Counted from the first letter of the stretch, positions 1 through 6,549 are shown. The stretch is 7,308 bases of DNA from CAZEJK01 sp964512045 (GCA_964512045.1 CAZEJK010000257.1:1-7308); one strand, 5' to 3'. Made by a program: numbers and translations. The notes: generated from the letters alone by a model not told the origin.

Positions 1-1823
1 CCGGTCCCGGTGACGGGGTCGTAGCTGCGTGGCCGGGAACGCCACCAGCCGCATCCCACGGGGTTGATCCGGCGACCGTACAGCGCCGCCGCAGCCTCGT
101 TCATCGCGATGGGCGCACCACCGTCCGAGTCTCTGTAGCCCGCGAAGGTCAGCTCGACGCGATCGGCCGCGCAACCGAGCAGCTCGGCCGCCACCGGGTC
201 GAGGCGACGGCGGAGGTCCGAGATCGCGTCGAGAACCGCCAGGCCGGAGGCGTGGACGCCCCGTGAGGCCACCGTCGGACCGGAGTCGGCGACGGTGGTG
301 GTGTCCGGCATCCACACCTCCACCGACTCGACCGGCACACGCAGCGCGTTGGCCGCCACAGCGCGGACGGCGACAAGGTTTCCCTGGCCCATCTCGGTGA
401 GGCCCACGCGCACGATGAGCGATCCGTCCGGTTGCAGGATGACCACGGCCGAGGAGCGGTCCAGGCGCTGGCCTCCATGGTGGAGGTTGCAGCCGTACAT
501 GGCGATGGCGGCGCCCACCCCTTCCCGCCAGTGGCCGCGCTGAGCGGGCTCGATGCGGGTGCCGTTCCAGCCGGCCAGAGCCGCTGCAGCGTCAAGGCAG
601 GGACGAGCAAGAATCGGACCTTCGAGCGCCTGGCCGGTGATGGTGACACGACGCGTGTCGTCCAGCAGGTTGCGGCGGCGCAGCTCGAGCGGGTCGATCT
701 CGAGCGCTGCGGCGAGACGGTCCATGGTGGCCTCGGCAGCCCAGGTGACCTGGGGCGCGCCGAAGCCCCGGAACGCTCCGCCGAACAGGTTGTTCGTGTA
801 GAGCACCTTGGTATCGACACGCACCGACGGGACGTGGTACGGCCCGACGCACGAGACGTTGGCCCGCTCCGCCACGACTGTGGACAGGCCGGCGTACGCG
901 CCCGCGTCGAACAGCGCTTCGACCTCTGCAAACAGGAGCCGTCCGTCGACATCCGCGCCCCACCGGTGGCGGACGACAACGGCATGACGCTTGGTCGACA
1001 GCTGCATGTCGTGCTCGCGCGTGAGCACGAGCTGGACCGGGCGTCGGGTGTGGTGTGCGAGCAGGGCGGCACAGGCGGCGGGCTCGGAGGGGTAGTCCTC
1101 CTTGCCGCCGAAGGCTCCGCCGGTGGGAGTCTGCTGAACGCGCACCTTGGCCAGCGGACAGCCGAGCGCGCGCGCGACGGCGTGCTGCACGTAAAAGGGG
1201 CACTGGCAGGAGACGTGGATCGTCATCCCGTCCGCCGGCTCGGGGACGGCCAGGACCCCTTGTGGCTCCAGGTACGCGTGCTCCTGTCCGCCAACGTGAT
1301 AGGTAGCCTCGATTACGGCGGCCGCTGTCGCCCGATCGGGCTCCGGTCCGCGGCGGACGGTGAACGTATGGATCAGGTTGCCGTCCTCGTGCACCAGTGC
1401 CGCACCCTCGTCAAGCGCTGCTTCCGGGTCGTGGACGGCGCCCAACGGAGTGGTCTCGACCGAGATGAGTGCTGCGGCCTCGGCGGCGATCTCCGGGGTG
1501 TCGGCGGCGAGCAGAGCGATGCGATCACCGACCATGCGGATGCGGTCGACCACGAGCAGCGGCTGGTCTGCGAAGATCACCCCTACCGAGTTCGTGCCCG
1601 GGATGTCGGATGCACTGAGCACGGCACGCACACCAGGGAGCTGGCGCGCCGTTGCGAGATCGACACTGTGCACAGTGCCGGAGGCGATGGTGGACGTGAC
1701 GAGGGCGGCGTACAGCGTCCCTGGCGGCGGCAGGTCTGCCACGTACCGCGTCTGGCCACGTGCCTTTCCGTCAGCGTCTGGGCGCCGATCGTGGCCGCCG
1801 AGGACCGTGGATCGTGTGGTCAC
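1..1823 (-). CDS. xdhA: Xanthine dehydrogenase family, molybdopterin-binding subunit (3' end cut by window edge)
   Basis: This is the large catalytic subunit of a three-subunit molybdenum hydroxylase, which hydroxylates a purine-type substrate with water and passes electrons to the [2Fe-2S] and FAD subunits; cytoplasmic. The frame is open for 607 codons from a GTG at 1823 to the window edge. Family members are usually about 750-800 residues, so the C-terminus, with the catalytic Glu (bovine Glu1261), lies outside. Visible motifs: QEHAYLEPQG (180-189), GGAFGGKED (235-243), AERANV (318-323), GGAFRGFGAPQ (348-358) and TEMGQG (476-481). Aligned by eye with bovine XDH, Gln180, Glu242 and Arg320 match Gln767, Glu802 and Arg880; the last two orient purines and are replaced in aldehyde oxidases. 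The AFRGFG loop differs from CO dehydrogenase loops (AYxCSFR, AYRGAGR). The GTG overlaps the stop of the [2Fe-2S] gene (GTGA) and has a GGGGAG ribosome site 8 bases upstream. Family is secure; xanthine as substrate is inferred. The symbol follows E. coli xdhABC naming. Confidence 0.93.
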   Translation of the reverse strand, partial: MTTRSTVLGGHDRRPDADGKARGQTRYVADLPPPGTLYAALVTSTIASGTVHSVDLATARQLPGVRAVLSASDIPGTNSVGVIFADQPLLVVDRIRMVGDRIALLAADTPEIAAEAAALISVETTPLGAVHDPEAALDEGAALVHEDGNLIHTFTVRRGPEPDRATAAAVIEATYHVGGQEHAYLEPQGVLAVPEPADGMTIHVSCQCPFYVQHAVARALGCPLAKVRVQQTPTGGAFGGKEDYPSEPAACAALLAHHTRRPVQLVLTREHDMQLSTKRHAVVVRHRWGADVDGRLLFAEVEALFDAGAYAGLSTVVAERANVSCVGPYHVPSVRVDTKVLYTNNLFGGAFRGFGAPQVTWAAEATMDRLAAALEIDPLELRRRNLLDDTRRVTITGQALEGPILARPCLDAAAALAGWNGTRIEPAQRGHWREGVGAAIAMYGCNLHHGGQRLDRSSAVVILQPDGSLIVRVGLTEMGQGNLVAVRAVAANALRVPVESVEVWMPDTTTVADSGPTVASRGVHASGLAVLDAISDLRRRLDPVAAELLGCAADRVELTFAGYRDSDGGAPIAMNEAAAALYGRRINPVGCGWWRSRPRSYDPVTGT

Positions 1824-2293
1824 GATCCAGTCTCCCCGTTGTCGGCGGCCCGCTCGATGGCTTCGAATATCTTGTGGTAGCCGGTGCAGCGGCAAAGGTT
1901 GCCGGACAGACAGCGAGCGGCCTCGGCGCGCTCCGGTGCGCCGTCAGCCAGCAGTGCGGCGCCGGTGACAATGATGCCCGGCGTGCAGAAGCCGCACTGG
2001 ACGCCGCCGGTCTGAGCCATGGTCTCGACCAGCGGGTGGCCGGTGGCCGCCAGATGCTCGATCGTCTGGACCGCGCGACCGTGGCACGACGCCGCCAGGA
2101 CCAGGCAGGAGGTGACGGGCTCGCCGTCGAGCAGGATGGTGCAGGCGCCACACTCGCCGGCGCCGCAACCTTCCTTGGTTCCGGTCAGCCCGGCATCGAA
2201 CCGGATCAGGTCGAGAAGCCGTCGCCCTGGCGGAACATGGAAGGTGCGCTCTTCGCCGTTGAGGCGGAGGCAGACGGTGATGAGATCAGACAC
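1820..2293 (-). CDS. xdhC: Xanthine dehydrogenase family, [2Fe-2S] subunit
   Basis: Small electron-transfer subunit that carries two [2Fe-2S] clusters and links the molybdenum site to FAD. The protein is 157 residues, normal for separately encoded subunits (about 150-170). The N-terminal ferredoxin-like domain has Cys43, Cys48, Cys51 and Cys63 (EGCGAGECGAC then TSC). The C-terminal helical domain has Cys100, Cys103, Cys134 and Cys136 (QCGFCTPG and LCRCTGYHKI). All eight ligands are present. I chose the GTG at 2293 because it gives the usual short N-terminus before the beta-strand VCLRLNGEERTF and has a GGAG 7 bases upstream; a longer in-frame reading from an ATG at 2359 would add 22 residues of atypical sequence inside the FAD gene. 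It overlaps the FAD gene by 8 bases and the molybdopterin gene by 4. The symbol follows E. coli usage for the iron-sulfur subunit and should not be confused with the XdhC maturation chaperone, which is not seen here. Confidence 0.95.
   Translation of the reverse strand: MSDLITVCLRLNGEERTFHVPPGRRLLDLIRFDAGLTGTKEGCGAGECGACTILLDGEPVTSCLVLAASCHGRAVQTIEHLAATGHPLVETMAQTGGVQCGFCTPGIIVTGAALLADGAPERAEAARCLSGNLCRCTGYHKIFEAIERAADNGETGS
1832..1837 (-). promoter_or_regulatory. Ribosome binding site for the molybdopterin subunit
   Basis: GGGGAG on the minus strand, 8 bases before the GTG at 1823. It lies inside the end of the [2Fe-2S] gene and supports the GTG start that overlaps that gene's stop codon. 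Confidence 0.6.
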
Positions 2294-3152
2294 GGGTGCT
2301 CTCCAGAAACCGCTCGAGCAGGACCGCTGCGGCCAGGCGTCGGTACCGTTGCGGCGCACGCTGGTCGGAGATCGGCTGGATATCCGCCTGTATCGCGCGC
2401 GCGGCGTCCATAACGGTGCGCTCGTCCGGGTGCGCTCCTTCGAGCACAGCTTCGCACCGGCGGGCCCGGATCGGAGTGGGTGCGGCGGCGCCCACCGCGA
2501 TCCGTACGTCGTGGAGCCTGCCGTCGGGGCTGACGGTGGCCTGTCCTGCGAGATTGACGACGGCGATGATCTGCTCGCGTCGCGGACCGACCTTGAAGAA
2601 CCGTTCTATCCGCCGATGGCCGTCAGGAACAGGGTCGGCCTCGATGATCACCGACGTGAGCAGCTCCGAACGGTCCATGGCAGTGACTCCGGGACCCCGG
2701 AACAGGTCGGCAACCGGCAGCTCGCGCTCGCCGGTGTGCGAAACGAGCCGCGCACGGGCGTTCTCGACGAGCAGGGCGGGCGCCGTGTCAGCCGCTGGAG
2801 ATGCGTTGACGAGGTTGCCGCCGAGCGTCGCGCGACACTGTATCGGCCAGGCACCCACCAGGGCGGCTGCCTCCGCAAGTGCCGGTGCCAGCGCGTGGAC
2901 CTCGGGGGCCCGGCCGAGAGCCGCCATCGTCGTGCACGCGGCGATCTCGAGGCGTTCACCAGCTGCCGAGACTCCAGTCATGCCGAGCGGGGTCAGGTCG
3001 ATGACCGTCTCCGCCCGCTGCCGGCCGTCGCGGAGCTGGACGGCCAGATCGGTGCCCCCGGCCAGCAACCGTGCCTCGGGGTGCTGGTGGAGCAGCTCGA
3101 TGGCGTGTGCCAGATCGGCCGGACGGAGGAAGGAACGGATGGGAAGGTCCAT
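2286..3152 (-). CDS. xdhB: Xanthine dehydrogenase family, FAD-binding subunit
   Basis: Flavoprotein subunit (CO dehydrogenase flavoprotein family) that takes electrons from the [2Fe-2S] subunit and passes them to NAD+ or another acceptor. It is 288 residues, the usual size. FAD-binding motifs are LLAGGTDL (29-36) and TLGGNLVNASPAAD (109-122), preceded by IQCRA. The C-terminal part has the family pattern SDQRAPQRYRR (262-272), followed by the LLERFL tail. It is the first gene of the operon, and the order FAD, [2Fe-2S], molybdenum is the coxMSL-type order. The ATG at 3152 has no Shine-Dalgarno sequence; a TAGAAT box 9 bases upstream suggests a leaderless or near-leaderless transcript. I see no truncation or unusual residues. 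Confidence 0.94.
   Translation of the reverse strand: MDLPIRSFLRPADLAHAIELLHQHPEARLLAGGTDLAVQLRDGRQRAETVIDLTPLGMTGVSAAGERLEIAACTTMAALGRAPEVHALAPALAEAAALVGAWPIQCRATLGGNLVNASPAADTAPALLVENARARLVSHTGERELPVADLFRGPGVTAMDRSELLTSVIIEADPVPDGHRRIERFFKVGPRREQIIAVVNLAGQATVSPDGRLHDVRIAVGAAAPTPIRARRCEAVLEGAHPDERTVMDAARAIQADIQPISDQRAPQRYRRLAAAVLLERFLESTRV
2299..2305 (-). promoter_or_regulatory. Ribosome binding site that sets the [2Fe-2S] subunit start
   Basis: TGGAGAG on the minus strand, with GGAG ending 7 bases before the GTG at 2293. It favours this GTG over the in-frame ATG at 2359. The site lies inside the last codons of the FAD-subunit gene. Confidence 0.6.
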
Positions 3153-3161
3153 CGCGATGGC

Positions 3162-3170
3162 ATTCTACCA
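3162..3170 (-). promoter_or_regulatory. Probable extended -10 promoter of the xdh operon
   Basis: On the minus strand the sequence reads TGG-TAGAAT, an extended -10 element (TGn before the hexamer). The hexamer ends 9 bases before the ATG at 3152, so transcription would start about 0-3 bases before the ATG. No convincing -35 box is found at 16-18 bases. The call rests on the match to consensus and on the lack of a ribosome site. Confidence 0.5.
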
Positions 3171-3213
3171 GGTTGGGGACTCACAGCTCCGTAACGCGGG
3201 CGGGGGAGCGTTG

Positions 3214-3248
3214 GTCTGCGTGGACAGTGCAGACGGCCTGTCGTCCAC
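3214..3248 (-). other. Interleaved inverted repeats between the response regulator and xdh
   Basis: Two 6-bp perfect inverted repeats cross each other in the 117-base gap: GTCTGC/GCAGAC (3214-3219 with 3229-3234) and GTGGAC/GTCCAC (3220-3225 with 3243-3248). In RNA they would be alternative hairpins. No U-run follows on the minus strand, so an intrinsic terminator for the two-component operon is not supported. The site is about 50 bases upstream of the xdh -10 box and could be an operator or chance. Confidence 0.25.
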
Positions 3249-3269
3249 CGCACTGGAGCGGGCGTGTCG

Positions 3270-3968
3270 TCACTCCGGCTCGTGCGTCAAGCGGTAGCCG
3301 ACGCCGCGCAGCGTGAGCAGGTGCTCGGGCTGGGTGGGGTCCGCCTCGAGCTTGGAACGCAGCTGCGCAACGAAGTTGTCCACGGTGCGGCGCGTACCGT
3401 AGTGCTCGCTGCCCCAGACCTGCTGGATGATCTGCTCGCGGCTGAGGATCCGGCCGTTGGCTCGGAGCAGCGTCGCGAGGACGTCGAACTCGGTAGCGGT
3501 GAGCTCGACGGGTGTGCCGTTGCGCAGCACGGTCCGGGTGGACTCGTCGACCTCCACGGCGCCGAAACGCCAGCGTGCGCTCTCGCGTTCCGACGAGGCG
3601 GAGCGACGCAACATCGCACGGACGCGGGCGAGCAGCTCCTTGACGCCGAACGGTTTGGTGACGTAGTCGTCGGCGCCCAGGTCGAGCCCCATGACCTTGT
3701 CGAGCTCGCTGGACCGCGCTGAGAGCACCAGTATCGGTGTGCGCACGTGCTCGGAGCGCAGCGCGCACATGATCTCGTAGCCGTTGCGATGGGGCAGCAT
3801 GATGTCGAGGATGATCAGGTCCCAACGCTGCTGGAGTGCGGCCTCGAGACCGGTTTCTCCGTCGGTTGCTGTGACCACCTCGAAGCCGTCGGACTCGAGG
3901 TTCATCCGCACTCCGAGGAGGATCGATGGATCGTCCTCGATGACGAGGATCCGCTGTCCAGGGCTCAT
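3270..3968 (-). CDS. OmpR/PhoB-family response regulator
   Basis: DNA-binding transcription regulator, 232 residues, a standard length. The receiver domain (about 5-120) has the acidic pair Asp12/Asp13, phospho-acceptor Asp55 in IILDIMLP, Ser83 in VLSA and Lys105 in VTKPF. The C-terminal winged-helix domain (about 131-228) shows LTATEFDVLATLL, SREQIIQQVWG, RTVDNFVAQLRSKL and LLTLRGVGYRL, all typical of the PhoB subgroup. The ATG overlaps the kinase stop (ATGA) and has a strong ribosome site 6 bases upstream. It is co-transcribed after its kinase. The sequence does not reveal its targets; the xdh operon just downstream is a candidate by position only. Confidence 0.96.
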   Translation of the reverse strand: MSPGQRILVIEDDPSILLGVRMNLESDGFEVVTATDGETGLEAALQQRWDLIILDIMLPHRNGYEIMCALRSEHVRTPILVLSARSSELDKVMGLDLGADDYVTKPFGVKELLARVRAMLRRSASSERESARWRFGAVEVDESTRTVLRNGTPVELTATEFDVLATLLRANGRILSREQIIQQVWGSEHYGTRRTVDNFVAQLRSKLEADPTQPEHLLTLRGVGYRLTHEPE

Positions 3969-4927
3969 GTGGAACTCCTTTGGCGACGCGGCGGGGCGCC
4001 TCGCAGGTCGGGGATCGGCAGCAGAATCGAGAACGTGGAGCCGGTGCCCGGAACACTCTCGACCTGGATCCGACCGCGGTGGCCGCGAACGATATGGCGA
4101 ACGATCGCGAGGCCGAGCCCGGAGCCTTCGATGGAGCTGGTCAGCAGCTGATCGACGCGGTAGAACCGTTGAAAGATCCGTGCGTGCTCATGCCGGGGGA
4201 TGCCGATGCCGTTATCTGCGACGGTGATTCGTACACTGTCTCGCTCTCGTCTACAGCCGATGGCAATCACTGGGGCGTCGCCCGAGTACTTCAGAGCGTT
4301 CGACAGGAGGTTGTTCAGGGCGTCGACCATCGCCGAGCGGTCGAGGAGCAGTGGTGGCAGGTCGGGCTCGATGGCGACGCTGAGATCCACCTCCTTGCCG
4401 AACGTGGTAGGCTCGAACGCGGCGAGGCTCTCGTCGATGACCTCGTCGATCCAGTTCGCGGTGAGCTCGTACACCCGCCGACCCGACTCCATCCGTCCCC
4501 AGTCCAAGAGGCGCTCGATCCGTTCGCTCAGCCGTGCCGTCTCCCGCTCCAGGACATCGAGGCAGACGCGGCTGCGCTCGGGATCTGTCTCGGCGCGCAA
4601 CATCTCCCCGAACATCTGGATGGAGGTCAACGGGGTCCGCAGCTCGTGGCTCACCTTGGAGACGAAGTCCACCTGGAGCTTGGAGAGCTTCGCTTCCCGG
4701 CGAACGAACACCATGATCAGCACCGCGCCGGTGACCAGGCAGCCGACCAGTGTGACGACGAGAATCCCGAACAGGATGTTCAGCTGCGCTCGCCAGAACA
4801 CCATCATCAGGATCCCGACGGCCAGGAGCACCGCGGTGGGAACGATCACCAGCCAGAACAGCAGCAGGACGATCCGTCGATAGCCCCGGCTGGAGTCGGC
4901 ACTTCGGGACAGCACTCCTTCCGGCAT
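3965..4927 (-). CDS. Membrane sensor histidine kinase with almost no external loop
   Basis: HisKA/HATPase_c two-component kinase, 320 residues, partner of the regulator that follows. Two hydrophobic helices lie at about 19-45 and 51-75, joined by only a few residues around RAQLN, so there is no room for a periplasmic sensor domain. A short linker (76-88) leads directly to the H-box FVSKVSHELRTPL with His94; I see no HAMP or PAS domain. Catalytic motifs: N-box NNLLSNALKYS (205-215), G1 DNGIGIP (238-244), F-box FQRFYR (252-257) and G2 GSGLGLAIV (268-276). The C-terminal tail is basic. All key residues are present, so it should be active. The layout resembles intramembrane-sensing kinases, which are often paired with a membrane partner; none is adjacent on this strand, though the divergent PAP2 gene encodes a membrane protein. 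The ATG at 4927 has no ribosome site but a TAGCAT box 6 bases upstream. Confidence 0.95.
   Translation of the reverse strand: MPEGVLSRSADSSRGYRRIVLLLFWLVIVPTAVLLAVGILMMVFWRAQLNILFGILVVTLVGCLVTGAVLIMVFVRREAKLSKLQVDFVSKVSHELRTPLTSIQMFGEMLRAETDPERSRVCLDVLERETARLSERIERLLDWGRMESGRRVYELTANWIDEVIDESLAAFEPTTFGKEVDLSVAIEPDLPPLLLDRSAMVDALNNLLSNALKYSGDAPVIAIGCRRERDSVRITVADNGIGIPRHEHARIFQRFYRVDQLLTSSIEGSGLGLAIVRHIVRGHRGRIQVESVPGTGSTFSILLPIPDLRGAPPRRQRSST
3975..3981 (-). promoter_or_regulatory. Ribosome binding site for the response regulator
   Basis: AAAGGAG on the minus strand, 6 bases before the ATG at 3968, inside the end of the kinase gene. It is the strongest Shine-Dalgarno sequence in the window and contrasts with the SD-less first genes of the operons. 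Confidence 0.7.
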
Positions 4928-4933
4928 ACGAGC

Positions 4934-4939
4934 ATGCTA
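4934..4939 (-). promoter_or_regulatory. Possible -10 box of the kinase-regulator operon
   Basis: TAGCAT on the minus strand ends 6 bases before the kinase ATG at 4927, so transcription would start at or very near the ATG itself. No -35 box is recognisable. The box overlaps the palindrome AGCATGCT (4931-4938), which may be chance or a small operator. Confidence 0.4.
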
Positions 4940-5031
4940 GCCCAACTTGCCGTTCAGTGGTGCGGGAAGGGGACAGAGCGATGTCGTGGCTGGTACGGTC
5001 GATGGTGGAGCTGGTCGGTCTCGTCGGAAGG

Positions 5032-5037
5032 TACAAT
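5032..5037 (+). promoter_or_regulatory. Possible -10 box of the PAP2 phosphatase gene
   Basis: TACAAT ends 9 bases before the ATG at 5047, the same spacing as at the xdh operon. The -35 region has no good match. If the upstream start at 4981 is the true one, this box is inside the gene and is not a promoter. Confidence 0.4.
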
Positions 5038-5046
5038 GGCTCGCCG

Positions 5047-5718
5047 ATGGAGAAACCTCGTCGCGGAGCAGTAGGTGGACGCTGGGCGGCTCGGCTGGCC
5101 GTGGCTGCGGTGACGCTGGCTGTTGCAGCGTTTCTCGACCCCTATGCATACGCCGCACTGCGCTGGGTACTGGGCTACGAGCAGTGGGGCGAGATGCGTG
5201 AGCTGCTGACGGCTGCCAAGTTCATCTGCTCGGGGCTCGGGACGACGGTGGTGCTCGGCACTGTCTGGGGCGTGGACCCGCTCGGCCGACGGCGGGTGGG
5301 CGTGCTCTTTCTGGCTGTGGTGGTTGCCGCCACCGCAGGAGCCGTGGTGAAGGTCCTCGCCGGTCGCGAGCGGCCGTCGCACGAGTCGCAACCTCCCGGA
5401 CAGGAACGCCGCGGCTTCAACGGACCCGTGGCTGGCCTTTCCTCGGCGTACTTCCAGTCGTTCCCGTCCGGTCATACGGTGTCAGCATTCGCTTCGGCGA
5501 CGACCTTGGCAGCCTTCTACCCTCCGGCGCGGATTGTGCTGTACGGCGTCGCGGTGGCCGCGGGCGCCAACCGGGTCGTCAAGCATCAGCACTTCTTGAC
5601 CGATGTCGTGGCCGGAGCGTGGCTGGGTCATCTCATCGCCGTGGCCGTACTGTCCTGGCCGAGCATGCGACGTCGCTGGCAGCCGCCGCCGATCGTTGCA
5701 GCGGCCAGCGAGCGCTGA
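5047..5718 (+). CDS. PAP2-superfamily membrane phosphatase
   Basis: Integral membrane phosphatase of the phosphatidic acid phosphatase type 2 family; members remove phosphate from lipid phosphates such as phosphatidate, phosphatidylglycerophosphate or undecaprenyl pyrophosphate. The protein is 223 residues with several hydrophobic segments (about 13-30, 55-73, 84-104, 145-174, 186-204). The three catalytic motifs are present: KVLAGRERP (Lys102, Arg109, Pro110), FPSGH (139-143) and ANRVVKHQHFLTD (Arg176, His182, Asp186). In motif 3 the usual Ser before Arg is Asn175. The exact substrate cannot be told. Start choice: the ATG at 5047 begins just before the first helix and follows TACAAT by 9 bases; the alternative ATG at 4981 adds 22 residues and has an AAGGGGA ribosome site 7 bases upstream, so the start is uncertain. 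The gene is divergent from the kinase gene. Confidence 0.88.
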   Translation: MEKPRRGAVGGRWAARLAVAAVTLAVAAFLDPYAYAALRWVLGYEQWGEMRELLTAAKFICSGLGTTVVLGTVWGVDPLGRRRVGVLFLAVVVAATAGAVVKVLAGRERPSHESQPPGQERRGFNGPVAGLSSAYFQSFPSGHTVSAFASATTLAAFYPPARIVLYGVAVAAGANRVVKHQHFLTDVVAGAWLGHLIAVAVLSWPSMRRRWQPPPIVAAASER

Positions 5719-5737
5719 GGTTCGTCGCAACGGTCGG
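5689..5737 (+). terminator. Hairpin spanning the PAP2 stop codon, possible terminator
   Basis: An 11-bp stem pairs CCGATCGTTGC (5689-5699) with GCAACGGTCGG (5727-5737), ten Watson-Crick pairs and one G-U. The 27-base loop holds a smaller CAGCG/CGCTG dyad (5706-5717) and the PAP2 stop codon. No U-run follows, so it is not a classical intrinsic terminator. It could slow or protect the PAP2 transcript end before the next promoter. Confidence 0.35.
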
Positions 5738-5751
5738 ATGCAGTGCGCAGC

Positions 5752-5780
5752 TTGACGGTGGCACGTCGCTTGCGTACAGT
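5752..5780 (+). promoter_or_regulatory. Sigma-70-type promoter of the TPR-deoA unit
   Basis: TTGACG (5752-5757) and TACAGT (5775-5780) are separated by exactly 17 bases, the best promoter match in the window. Transcription would start near 5787, leaving a leader of about 79 bases before the ATG at 5866. This also argues against the in-frame upstream starts (5743, 5782), which lie before the predicted transcription start. Confidence 0.6.
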
Positions 5781-5849
5781 GATGCGGCTTCGGGCAGTTT
5801 TGGCAGAGGCCTGTCTCTGGCGGGTCAGCCCGGAGGTACAGCCGGCGTT

Positions 5850-5854
5850 GGAGG
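5850..5854 (+). promoter_or_regulatory. Ribosome binding site for the TPR protein
   Basis: GGAGG, 11 bases before the ATG at 5866, slightly wider than ideal spacing. A second GGAGG lies at 5832-5836, too far away to serve this start. Confidence 0.5.
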
Positions 5855-5865
5855 CCTGCACAATC

Positions 5866-6549
5866 ATGGGACGACGAATCACGCGGAAATCTCTGAAGCA
5901 AGACGAGTTCGTATCGATCGTCGACCGCATGATGCGGTGGGGGAGGAACAACTGGCAGCCGCTGGTGATCGGCGTGGGAGCCGCCGTCGGTGTGGCCGTG
6001 ATCATCGGGCTTGCCGGGATGATCTCCGGGAGCCGACGGGACAGTGCGGCGTCCGACCTCCAGCGGGCCATGGACAGGTACCAGGCAGCCTCGGCCACCG
6101 GCGCCGGGCCGGAGGTCGCCGAGGAGGCCAGGGCACTGTTCGAAGAGGTGGTCGACTCCTACGGCGGACTGCCCCAAGGACGGGTGGCGCGGCTCTATCT
6201 GGCGCGGCTCCTGATGGAGCGAGGCGATGTGGCCGATGCGCGTGAGCTGCTGGTCAAGCTCGCCAGCAAGCGCAAGAGCGACCCGGTGGTCCGCGTTGCG
6301 ACCCTGGATCTGATGCAGCTGCGTATCCAGTCGGGACAGGGCGCCGAGGTGGCGGCGGAGCTCGAGGCGATGGTGGCGGGTCGCGATCCTCGACTGCCTC
6401 GCGATGTGGCGTTGTTCGAGCTGGCGAACGTCTACGTCCACGAGCGGGACTTCACGAAGGCCGAGGAGTACTTCCAAAAGCTGGTGGATGAGTTCCCAGA
6501 GTCGCCGTATAGCCGGCGGGCCCGGCAGAAGCTCCAGGAGCTCGGGTAG
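5866..6549 (+). CDS. Single-pass membrane protein with TPR repeats
   Basis: Protein of 227 residues. A short basic N-terminus (RKSLKQDEFVSIVDRMMRW, about 7-25) precedes one membrane helix (about 31-53, QPLVIGVGAAVGVAVIIG). The rest is soluble and helical, with TPR-like units at about 104-135 (GRVARLYLARLLMERGDVADAR) and 178-211 (ARG-free ALFELANVYVHERDFTKAEEYF pattern, ending in FPESPYSRRAR). The positive-inside rule suggests the N-terminus is in the cytoplasm and the repeats outside the membrane. The architecture resembles YfgM/tetratricopeptide envelope proteins that help translocation or assembly, but the partner is unknown. The ATG at 5866 is chosen because the ITRKSLKQDEF N-terminus is where related proteins begin, and because the promoter and ribosome site fit. 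An in-frame extension to 5743 looks non-genuine. It appears to be co-transcribed with the phosphorylase 9 bases downstream. Confidence 0.85.
   Translation: MGRRITRKSLKQDEFVSIVDRMMRWGRNNWQPLVIGVGAAVGVAVIIGLAGMISGSRRDSAASDLQRAMDRYQAASATGAGPEVAEEARALFEEVVDSYGGLPQGRVARLYLARLLMERGDVADARELLVKLASKRKSDPVVRVATLDLMQLRIQSGQGAEVAAELEAMVAGRDPRLPRDVALFELANVYVHERDFTKAEEYFQKLVDEFPESPYSRRARQKLQELG

Noticed and set aside
432..1880. 482-codon open frame on the plus strand opposite the molybdopterin subunit
   Set aside because: Its translation resembles no family, while the minus strand gives a continuous, motif-rich xanthine dehydrogenase subunit. Long antisense frames are expected in high-GC coding DNA.
2019..3297. 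Two plus-strand frames (391 and 333 codons) opposite the xdh FAD and [2Fe-2S] genes
   Set aside because: Arg/Ser-rich shadow frames without recognisable domains, covering well-supported minus-strand genes.
4931..4938. AGCATGCT palindrome in the divergent kinase/PAP2 promoter region as an operator
   Set aside because: Only 8 bases, no second copy in the gap, and it overlaps the -10 box; too short to call an operator.
3980..5074. 364-codon open frame on the plus strand opposite the histidine kinase
   Set aside because: Low-complexity shadow translation; the kinase on the minus strand has all catalytic motifs.
5743..5865. N-terminal extension of the TPR protein from ATG 5743 or 5782
   Set aside because: Both starts lie before the transcription start predicted from the TTGACG-17-TACAGT promoter, and the added residues do not resemble the usual N-terminus of this protein type.
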